From: Streptomyces spongiae
Lineage (GTDB): Bacteria > Actinomycetota > Actinomycetes > Streptomycetales > Streptomycetaceae
DNA length: 50,200 bases
NCBI RefSeq assembly: GCF_009377185.1
Contig: NZ_VJZC01000016.1
Location: forward strand, 1 to 50,200
Direction of reading: 5' to 3'
Shown: piece by piece, positions 44,298 through 50,200 of the stretch
Numbering within the stretch: the first letter of the stretch is position 1
Layout: each line of letters starts with the position of its first letter
The notes under the pieces: generated by a model
Database searches by the model: none
What the model was told of the DNA's origin: nothing
The model's input: the letters and a program-made list of their open reading frames with translations, nothing else
Translations under genes and position numbers: made by a program

Positions 44298-45116
44298 GTG
44301 ACCGACCAGTCCGAGCAGCGGGACCCCCTCCGGGCCGAGCTCCTGGAGATCGCGCTCGACGCGGCCACCCGCGCGGGCGCCTTCCTGCGCGACGGCAGGC
44401 CCGAGGACCTCGGTGTGGCCGCCACCAAGAGCAGCGCCACCGACGTCGTCACCGAGATGGACATCGCCTCCGAGAAGCTGATCACGGGTCTGCTGGCCGA
44501 GCGCAGGCCGGACGACGGCGTGGTCGGCGAGGAGGGCGCCAGCTTCGAGGGCAGCAGCGGCGTCCAGTGGGTGATCGACCCGCTCGACGGCACCGTCAAC
44601 TACCTGTACGGCCTGCCCAGCTGGGCGGTGTCCATCGCGGCCCGCCTGCACGGCGAGACGGTCGTCGGCGTGGTCCTCGCCCCGCTGCGGGGCGAGACCT
44701 ACCGGGCCGTCCTGGGGGAGGGGGCGTACGTGAACGACCGACCCGCGCGCGTGCGGCCCGCCGCCGCCCTGGAAGCGGCCCTCCTGGGCACGGGCTTCGG
44801 GTATCGGGCCGACCGCCGGGCCAGGCAGGCCGAGGTGCTCCGCGAGCTGCTTCCCCATGTGCGTGACATCCGGCGCGGGGGCTCGGCCGCGATCGACCTG
44901 TGCGACGTGGCCGTGGGCCGCATGGACGGGTTCTACGAGCGCGGACTGAACCCCTGGGATTACGCGGCGGGCGACCTCATCGCCCGGGAGGCGGGCGCCC
45001 TGACCGGTGGCCGTCCCGGAGAGCTCCTCTCGCCCGACCTGACCGTCGTGGCCCCACCCGGTCTCTTCGAGCCCCTCCAGGCCCGACTGGAGGCGCTGGG
45101 AGCCTGGCACGACTGA
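44298..45116 (+). CDS. Inositol monophosphatase family protein
   Basis: The 272-residue protein has the family motifs: GEEG, motif A DPLDGTVNY and motif B WDYAAGDLIAREAGA, which bind Mg2+ and phosphate. It dephosphorylates inositol-1-phosphate or a similar sugar phosphate. The start is GTG 44298, with GAGGAGCACC upstream. The eight-base gap to hemH indicates one transcript. An intrinsic terminator follows. Confidence 0.9.
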   Translation: MTDQSEQRDPLRAELLEIALDAATRAGAFLRDGRPEDLGVAATKSSATDVVTEMDIASEKLITGLLAERRPDDGVVGEEGASFEGSSGVQWVIDPLDGTVNYLYGLPSWAVSIAARLHGETVVGVVLAPLRGETYRAVLGEGAYVNDRPARVRPAAALEAALLGTGFGYRADRRARQAEVLRELLPHVRDIRRGGSAAIDLCDVAVGRMDGFYERGLNPWDYAAGDLIAREAGALTGGRPGELLSPDLTVVAPPGLFEPLQARLEALGAWHD

Positions 45117-45151
45117 GTGACGCGTGCGCCCGTACGAAGCCCGCTAAAAAA

Positions 45152-45196
45152 CCGAGCGGGGCCCCGGCACTGGATCGATGCCGGAGCCCCGCTCGG
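45152..45196. terminator. Bidirectional terminator
   Basis: Arms 45152-45169 and 45179-45196 pair over 18 positions with one mismatch, around a nine-base loop. A run of six A at 45146-45151 supplies the T-tract for the minus-strand gene; the plus-strand operon ends on the same hairpin. Confidence 0.85.
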
Positions 45197-45205
45197 ACGA
45201 GCTGA

Positions 45206-45379
45206 TCAGACGCGTGACGCGCCGACCTCCACACCGTGTTCGGCGGCGAGGCGGTGCAGGTCGTCGAGCTCGCCCTGCTCGACCTCCACGAGGAAGTCGT
45301 CGCCCGTCTCGCGAGCCCGCGTCAGGTCGGACTCGGTTGCCCTTATGCGCTGCAGAAGTCCTGTGGTGAATGCGTCCAT
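45206..45379 (-). CDS. Small conserved hypothetical protein (57 aa)
   Basis: MDAFTTGLLQ opens a 57-residue protein that is mostly helical and acidic (LTRARETGDDFLVEVEQGEL). It has GAGGGGG upstream of ATG 45379. A small protein of this type sits beside cutRS in Streptomyces. Function is unknown. The longer open frame to 45619 is not supported. Confidence 0.7.
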   Translation of the reverse strand: MDAFTTGLLQRIRATESDLTRARETGDDFLVEVEQGELDDLHRLAAEHGVEVGASRV

Positions 45380-45793
45380 GCTGCGCCCCCTCGTCCTGGG
45401 TCGTGGGTCGGTGGCACGGGGGTGTGCCGTTCGGAAGGGGCGATCACGTCTCCTGTGGATGCCCAGCGCTGCCCGTGCTGGGCGGCGACGGTGCCGGACA
45501 CCCACGACCACTCTGCGGAAAGCGGATCGCGATGTACCGCATGGTTGTGCGGCACAAGCAGAGCGTGATCGCGGGGTGTAAAGCCGTCCTCCCCCCGCGC
45601 CGTTCCGGGGAAACCTCAACCGGACGAGAATTTCTCGCTTCCCCGGACTCCCGGTCCCTCCCGCGTGGCCCTCCCGTGACTTACTGCCGACTTATGGCCG
45701 AAAAGGGCAGGATGGAGGTCACACACCCACGAAGACCCTGCCCGCGTGCGTCGAGAACGCGCTACGCGGGTGGACAGAGGAAGGACAAGCGAC
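45380..45793. other. Divergent intergenic region upstream of cutR
   Basis: No supported gene in 414 bases. A possible -10 CAGGAT (45708-45713) with CTGCCG/TGCCGA about 17-18 bases upstream may drive cutRS. Otherwise nothing recognised. Confidence 0.4.
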
Positions 45794-46447
45794 GTGCGCG
45801 TACTCGTCGTCGAGGACGAGCAACTGCTCGCCGATGCGGTGGCCACCGGACTGCGCCGGGAGGCCATGGCCGTCGACGTCGTGTACGACGGTGCGGCCGC
45901 CCTGGAGCGCATCGGCGTCAACGACTACGACGTGGTCGTCCTCGACCGCGACCTGCCCCTCGTGCACGGCGACGACGTCTGCCGCAAGATCGTCGAGCTC
46001 GGCATGCCCACGCGCGTGCTGATGCTCACCGCGTCCGGCGACGTCAGCGACCGTGTCGAGGGCCTGGAGATAGGCGCCGACGACTATCTCCCCAAGCCGT
46101 TCGCCTTCAGCGAGCTCACCGCACGCGTGCGTGCCCTGGGACGCCGGACGAGCGTGCCGCTGCCGCCCGTCCTGGAGCGCGCCGGCATCAAGCTCGACCC
46201 CAACCGCCGCGAGGTCTTCCGTGACGGCAAGGAGATCCAGCTCGCGCCCAAGGAGTTCGCCGTCCTGGAGGTGCTGATGCGCAGCGAGGGCGCCGTCGTC
46301 TCCGCCGAGCAGCTCCTGGAGAAGGCCTGGGACGAGAACACGGACCCCTTCACCAACGTCGTGCGCGTCACCGTGATGACCCTGCGCCGCAAGCTCGGCG
46401 AGCCCCCGGTCATCGTCACCGTGCCCGGCTCCGGTTACCGGATCTGA
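45794..46447 (+). CDS. cutR: Response regulator CutR (OmpR/PhoB family)
   Basis: The 217-residue protein has a receiver domain with E7/D8, phosphoacceptor D51 (VLDRDLP) and Lys in PKPFAF, and a C-terminal OmpR-type winged helix (LAPKEFAVLEVLMRSEG...NVVRVTVMTLRRKLG). With CutS it forms the Streptomyces two-component system linked to envelope/secretion stress and to actinorhodin control in S. lividans/coelicolor. The GTG at 45794 has GAGGAAGGAC upstream. cutS starts five bases after the stop. Confidence 0.94.
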   Translation: MRVLVVEDEQLLADAVATGLRREAMAVDVVYDGAAALERIGVNDYDVVVLDRDLPLVHGDDVCRKIVELGMPTRVLMLTASGDVSDRVEGLEIGADDYLPKPFAFSELTARVRALGRRTSVPLPPVLERAGIKLDPNRREVFRDGKEIQLAPKEFAVLEVLMRSEGAVVSAEQLLEKAWDENTDPFTNVVRVTVMTLRRKLGEPPVIVTVPGSGYRI

Positions 46448-46452
46448 TCCCG

Positions 46453-47694
46453 ATGGCCGCGACACCCGCTCCGCCCAAGGCGCCCCCGAAGCCCACCTGG
46501 GACCCGAGAAAGCCGGAGCCGCCGTTCCCCTGGCTGCGCCCGACCATCCGGATAAGGCTCACGCTGCTGTACGGCGGCATGTTCCTGATCGCCGGCATCC
46601 TGCTGCTGTCGATCATCTACCTGCTGGCGGCCCAGGCCATCCACGAGGGCAGTGGCCAGTCGTTCCAGATCTCCGGCACCGGCGTCACCATCCGCAGCGA
46701 CACCTGCCCGGAACTGAACAACGCGACCACTGACGACCAGCGCAACGCGGCGCTCAAGGCGTGCAACGACACCCTGAAGCAGCACGCCCTGGACGGCCTG
46801 CTCAGCCGCTCCCTGCTGGCCCTGCTGGGCCTCGCCGTGATCGCGTTCGCGTTCGGCTACGCGATGGCGGGCCGGGTGCTCACGCCGCTCGGCCGGATCA
46901 CCCGCACCGCGCGCGCGGTCGCGGGTTCGGACCTGTCCCGGCGGATCGAGCTGGACGGACCGGACGACGAGCTGAAGGAGCTGGCGGACACCCTCGACGA
47001 CATGCTGGAGCGCCTGGAGCGGGCCTTCACGGCCCAGCAACGCTTCGTCGGGAACGCCTCGCACGAGCTGAGAACCCCGCTCGCGATCAACCGCACGCTC
47101 CTTGAGGTGCACCTGTCCGATCCGGGCGCTCCCGTGGAACTGCAACAACTCGGCAAGACGCTGCTGGCCACCAACGAACGCAGCGAGCAGCTCGTCGAGG
47201 GCCTGCTGCTGCTCGCCCGCAGCGACAACCAGATCGTCGAGCGCAAGCCGGTGGACCTGGCGGAGGTCGCCTCGCAGGCCATTGACCAGGTGCACGCCGA
47301 GGCGGAGGCCAAGGGCGTGGAGATCCGCGGCGAGCGTGCCCCCGCGGTCGTCCAGGGCAACGGCGTCCTGCTGGAGCGGATCGCCCTGAACCTCGTCCAG
47401 AACGCCGTTCGGTACAACGTCCCGGAGGACGGCTGGGTGGAGGTGACCACGGAGTTCCAGCACGGCCAGGCGGTCCTGGTGGTCACGAACACCGGGCCGG
47501 TGGTCCCCGCGTACGAGATCGACAACCTCTTCGAGCCCTTCCGGCGGCTGCGTACCGAGCGCACGGGGAGCGACAAGGGTGTCGGCCTAGGCCTGTCGAT
47601 CGTCCGGTCCGTGGCCCGCGCACACGGCGGCCACATCGCCGCCCGGCCGCGTGAGGGGGGTGGCCTCGTGATGCGGGTCACATTGCCGACGTGA
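46453..47694 (+). CDS. cutS: Sensor histidine kinase CutS
   Basis: The 413-residue kinase has a Pro-rich cytoplasmic N-terminus, TM1 (about 35-62), an extracytoplasmic loop with two Cys (C85 and C104), TM2 (about 118-140), HAMP (about 140-193), HisKA with His204 (ASHELRTPL) and a HATPase domain (NLVQNAVRYN, GVGLGLSIVRS). The paired Cys in the loop have been proposed to sense disulfide/folding stress outside the membrane. It phosphorylates CutR. The two genes are five bases apart, in one operon. Confidence 0.93.
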   Translation: MAATPAPPKAPPKPTWDPRKPEPPFPWLRPTIRIRLTLLYGGMFLIAGILLLSIIYLLAAQAIHEGSGQSFQISGTGVTIRSDTCPELNNATTDDQRNAALKACNDTLKQHALDGLLSRSLLALLGLAVIAFAFGYAMAGRVLTPLGRITRTARAVAGSDLSRRIELDGPDDELKELADTLDDMLERLERAFTAQQRFVGNASHELRTPLAINRTLLEVHLSDPGAPVELQQLGKTLLATNERSEQLVEGLLLLARSDNQIVERKPVDLAEVASQAIDQVHAEAEAKGVEIRGERAPAVVQGNGVLLERIALNLVQNAVRYNVPEDGWVEVTTEFQHGQAVLVVTNTGPVVPAYEIDNLFEPFRRLRTERTGSDKGVGLGLSIVRSVARAHGGHIAARPREGGGLVMRVTLPT

Positions 47695-47841
47695 AGGCGT
47701 GCGGACCCAGGGATCGGAGGGGGTGCGGCATCCGGCCGACCTGAGATGCGGAAGACCGTCACGATCTGACATCATGCCGCCGACACACGCCGATGTTCGC
47801 TTTGCGCGGAATTTTCCTTGAGTGCAGTAGTGAAGATCATG

Positions 47842-47879
47842 TGTGATCGATCACAGGGGCGAATTTCCAGCCATATACT
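47842..47879 (+). promoter_or_regulatory. Palindrome TGTGATCGATCACA and promoter upstream of the DUF4193 gene
   Basis: A perfect 14-base palindrome at 47842-47855 ends 18 bases before a -10 TATACT (47874-47879), covering the -35 region. Three more GTGATC/GATCAC copies follow (47884, 47937, 48015). A long leader of about 275 bases to the DUF4193 start is predicted, with hairpins GGACCGT-GT-ACGGTCC (47982-47997) and GGTCTG/CAGACC (48029-48060). Confidence 0.55.
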
Positions 47880-48161
47880 CTCCGTGATCATGGGAGCTGT
47901 CGGAAAGCCGGGAAAATCCGGGTTTTCGGTAGTCTTGATCACGGGAAGTACACGGTGAGACGCCTTTGAAGTGCGGCCTTCGGACCGTGTACGGTCCCGT
48001 TCGCCATCCAAGCCGATCACTCTTGAGGGGTCTGGTTGGGTGTCGATTGAGTAACAGACCTTGATGTGAGGCAAAATCTCCGCCTCGGGTCGGGCACAAG
48101 TCCGGCCTCTCACGCGTTACGTGCGCTGGAGACACCTAGACACCCAGAGGGGGAGAGCGAC

Positions 48162-48458
48162 ATGGCAACGGATTACGACACCCCACGCAAGACCGACGAC
48201 GACGTCGACTCGGACAGCCTGGAAGAACTCAAGGCCAGGCGGAACGACAAGTCGACCTCGGCGGTGGACGTCGACGAGTTCGAGGCCGCCGAAGGCCTGG
48301 AACTGCCCGGCGCCGACCTCTCGAACGAGGAGCTGGCCGTCCGGGTGCTGCCGAAGCAGCAGGACGAGTTCACCTGCATGAGTTGCTTCCTGGTGCACCA
48401 CCGCAGCCAGCTGGCCCGCGAGAAGAACGGCCAGCCGATCTGCCGCGACTGCGACTGA
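48162..48458 (+). CDS. DUF4193 domain protein with C-terminal zinc ribbon
   Basis: The 98-residue protein is acidic over most of its length (DSLEELKARRNDK, VDVDEFEAAEGLELPG) and ends in a CXXC-N18-CXXC zinc ribbon (CMSC...ICRDCD). The DUF4193 family is an actinobacterial core family; function is unknown, though such small acidic zinc proteins often touch RNA polymerase (that is inference). ATG 48162 has GAGGGGGAGAG upstream. The following gene begins 14 bases after the stop. Confidence 0.88.
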   Translation: MATDYDTPRKTDDDVDSDSLEELKARRNDKSTSAVDVDEFEAAEGLELPGADLSNEELAVRVLPKQQDEFTCMSCFLVHHRSQLAREKNGQPICRDCD

Positions 48459-48471
48459 GGCGGGGTCGGCC

Positions 48472-49434
48472 GTGACTGGCTCGACCCCACCTTGGAAGCG
48501 CCGCTTCCGGAAGGGAGCGGACGAAGGGCCGCACGACGGCTCTCACGGCGCGCGTGACGACGGGCGGGGCTCCTCCGAACTCGGAGAGGCCTCGCTCGAG
48601 CGTGCGTCCGGCACGGCGTCGGGGGGCGCCCAGGAAGCGAACACCACGGACGCGCAGCCGGGCCTTCCGGTCCCGGCGGACTCTCCGGCGTCGGTCGCCA
48701 GGCGCCGCGCGGCGGTCGTGACGGGCGCGCTCTCGCAAGGCATCAAGGCGGGCGCCCGCAAGGGCGGCAGCCGGGCCAGAGCTGCCCTGGCGCAGCTCGC
48801 CGACCGCATCATCGACACGGCTCCGCGGATTCCCGTACGGGACCTCGCGACCCTTCGCAGGCAGTTCCCGGGCCTGGGACCGGAGGAGATCGCGGACAGG
48901 CTCGTCGCCGGCGCGGCCAACGCCTCGTCGACGGTGGGGGCCGGTATCGGGGCCGCCGCGATGCTGCCGGTGCCACCCGCGATGCCCACGGAACTGGCCG
49001 CCGAGGTCACCGCCGTCGCCGCGATCGAGCTGAAGCTGATCGCCGAACTGCACGAGGTGTACGGGCTACGGCCGCCGGGGAACCTGAAGCAGCGCAGTAC
49101 CGCCTACCTGAGTTCCTGGTCCGGGGAGCGCGGGATCGACGTGGCCAAGCCTGCGACGATCAACGCCGCGCTGGGCAGTCAGATGAAGCGGGAGCTGCGC
49201 CAGCAGATCATGAAGCGCACGGTGCGTAATCTGCCCAACCTGATGCCGTTCATGGTGGGGGCGGCCGTCGGGGCGTTCATGAACCGCCGCGACACCAAGC
49301 AGCTCGCCGACCGCATCCGCAAGGACCTTCGCAGACTCCAGGTCCCGTGGGACGCGCTGCCCGAACTGCCACCGCTGGAGAAGCCGGTGGATCCGCTGCG
49401 GATGGGAGAGATCCGCAAGGAGCTCGGCCCCTGA
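48472..49434 (+). CDS. EcsC-like conserved hypothetical protein
   Basis: The 320-residue protein starts with a disordered polar region (about 1-75). A helical domain with glycine/alanine-rich hydrophobic stretches follows (VGAGIGAAAMLPVPPAMPTELAAE; LMPFMVGAAVGAFMNRRDTKQLADRI), resembling the EcsC family. It may be membrane-associated. Function is unknown. GTG 48472 is 13 bases after the DUF4193 stop, so probably one operon. Confidence 0.75.
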   Translation: MTGSTPPWKRRFRKGADEGPHDGSHGARDDGRGSSELGEASLERASGTASGGAQEANTTDAQPGLPVPADSPASVARRRAAVVTGALSQGIKAGARKGGSRARAALAQLADRIIDTAPRIPVRDLATLRRQFPGLGPEEIADRLVAGAANASSTVGAGIGAAAMLPVPPAMPTELAAEVTAVAAIELKLIAELHEVYGLRPPGNLKQRSTAYLSSWSGERGIDVAKPATINAALGSQMKRELRQQIMKRTVRNLPNLMPFMVGAAVGAFMNRRDTKQLADRIRKDLRRLQVPWDALPELPPLEKPVDPLRMGEIRKELGP

Positions 49435-49439
49435 CGGCG

Positions 49440-49658
49440 GTGCCGCTCGGCAGCCGGACCGTCACGACGGGCGGCAGCCGGACCGTCACGACGGGCGGCA
49501 GCCGGACCGTCACGACGGGCGGCAGTCGGACCGTCACGACGGGCGGGAACGCCTCTGCGCCCGTACAGAGCCCCGCACGGGCGCCGTGGCACAAGAAGGC
49601 CGGACGTACGGCCCTCGGCGCCCTACGCCGTGGTGCGAGCCGTTTCCAGGGCCGCTGA
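49440..49658 (+). CDS. Possible small ORF with octapeptide repeats (doubtful)
   Basis: GTG 49440 opens a frame of 72 codons that starts five bases after the EcsC-like stop. The first half encodes four copies of GSRTVTTG from a 24-base tandem repeat, then a basic tail (WHKKAGRTALGALRRGASRF). No convincing ribosome binding site is present, and the end overlaps the convergent DUF3093 gene by 36 bases. It may simply be a minisatellite in noncoding DNA. Confidence 0.3.
   Translation: MPLGSRTVTTGGSRTVTTGGSRTVTTGGSRTVTTGGNASAPVQSPARAPWHKKAGRTALGALRRGASRFQGR
49449..49544 (+). repeat. Four tandem copies of a 24-bp repeat
   Basis: Units at 49449-49472, 49473-49496, 49497-49520 and 49521-49544 share the sequence beginning GGCAGCCGGACCGTCACGAC. 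The first three are identical; the last has one C-to-T change. The period is a multiple of three. Confidence 0.95.
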
Positions 49659-50084
49659 CAGGCGTTCGGGTTCCCTTGTGGAGAGGTACAGGTAGGGCGT
49701 GGGGTCGGCCGGGTCGGTGACCGGGATGCGCAGAGCCCTGGGGATGTAGGCGCGCAGGAGCATGAAGGCGCGTGTGTCGGCCTTGTACGTGCGCCAGGCG
49801 CGAGCCTCCTCCGGGTCCAGGATCTCGGCGTCGCCGAGTGCGCTCACCGGGATCTTCGCCTCGCCCGCGATGAGGGCGCCGCCGACCACACGGATGCGGA
49901 CCGAGCCGTAGGAACTGGCCAGGACCGCTGAGGCCGCGGTGCCCCCGACCAGCCCGCCCAGCAGCGGAAGCGTGCCGAAGGGAAGCAGGACAAGGGCCAT
50001 GGCCACGCCGACCAGCGCGCAGATCAGCCACCAGGAGCGGGGCGCGGTGAGGCGTTCTTCGTACGGCGACGCGGAGGGCTGCAT
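49623..50084 (-). CDS. DUF3093 domain membrane protein
   Basis: The 153-residue protein has two N-terminal membrane segments (WWLICALVGVAMALVLLPFG and TLPLLGGLVGGTAASAVLA) and a C-terminal beta-rich domain (SVRIRVVGGALIAGEAKIPVS; PTPYLYLSTREPERL). DUF3093 proteins are conserved in actinobacteria next to dUTPase genes; a divergent dut outside the window would be expected (inference). ATG 50084 is the likely start. Confidence 0.85.
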   Translation of the reverse strand: MQPSASPYEERLTAPRSWWLICALVGVAMALVLLPFGTLPLLGGLVGGTAASAVLASSYGSVRIRVVGGALIAGEAKIPVSALGDAEILDPEEARAWRTYKADTRAFMLLRAYIPRALRIPVTDPADPTPYLYLSTREPERLSAALETARTTA

Positions 50085-50200
50085 GGCGACAAGCTTGGCA
50101 CGGTGCCTGACTTGTACAGGAATCGGGGCAGCCTGCCGCGAAGGGCCGTCGGCGTACTTCGCGCGAGGTGCTGCCGGGCAGGGCGGCGGTGGGGGACGGG
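50085..50200. other. Intergenic region at the right edge
   Basis: No gene start is visible before the edge. It is presumably the divergent promoter region of the DUF3093 gene and the next plus-strand gene. Confidence 0.5.

Noticed and set aside
45370..46224. 284-codon plus frame overlapping cutR
   Set aside because: Shadow frame ending inside cutR, Arg-rich low complexity.
47842..47855. CRP binding site
   Set aside because: The half sites are right but the gap is four instead of six bases, so I kept it only as a palindrome.

Overview
The window is about 50 kb of chromosome from a Streptomyces species. The evidence is very high GC with strong third-position GC bias, many GTG starts, and a set of Streptomyces-specific core genes: whiH, hrdB with its long Lys/Ala/acidic N-terminal extension, sepH, cutRS, a DasR-controlled ptsH, and a c-di-AMP (ydaO-type) riboswitch ahead of a cell-wall hydrolase. 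From memory, the order matches the S. coelicolor interval from roughly SCO5815 to SCO5867. It is therefore core chromosome. I see no insertion sequence, prophage, CRISPR array, tRNA or rRNA.

Layout. 1-5 kb: a glycogen-debranching-like protein whose reading frame stays open to the left edge and which carries the only TTA codon I found in a gene; a Nudix/winged-helix regulator; and an ABC ATPase fused to its own membrane domain. 5-9.4 kb: the sporulation regulator whiH behind a sigma-WhiG-type promoter, the principal sigma factor hrdB behind an ECF-type promoter, a secreted trypsin-like protease and a small zinc-ribbon-like protein. 9.4-25.5 kb: parE and parC (topoisomerase IV), both pointing toward a central block of carboxylate and central-carbon genes. 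That block holds a DUF485/acetate-type symporter pair, a CitA/CitB-type two-component system, an iron-box-controlled sucrase/ferredoxin-like protein, divergent citrate synthases (one fused to a DNA-binding domain), two small hypothetical genes and a COG0523 GTPase.

25.5-31.3 kb: a pair of M16 peptidase genes (one active-site-bearing, one degenerate), the c-di-AMP riboswitch with an M23 endopeptidase, a GntR regulator, and ptsH (HPr) under a double DasR site. 31.4-38 kb: a GNAT plus acyl-CoA-synthetase-like protein acetyltransferase, a DUF5998 protein, an alkaline-phosphatase-superfamily enzyme, thymidine kinase and a VOC protein. 38-45 kb: a sulfurtransferase, the FtsZ regulator sepH, an FAD sugar-lactone oxidase, an MFS transporter, ferrochelatase and an inositol monophosphatase. 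45-50 kb: a small protein, cutRS, and DUF4193, EcsC-like and DUF3093 proteins.

The most distinctive signals are regulatory. parE has a near-perfect LexA box over its promoter, while parC has a RecA-NDp/PafBC-type DNA-damage promoter, so the two topoisomerase IV subunits appear to be under two different damage pathways. The divergent citrate synthases share an AT-rich intergenic with TTGA-N-TCAA palindromes placed in the forward promoter, a likely target for the DNA-binding citrate synthase itself. The sucrase/ferredoxin-like gene looks leaderless with an iron box over its -10. At least five genes have a TANNNT-N6/7-start arrangement typical of leaderless mRNAs.
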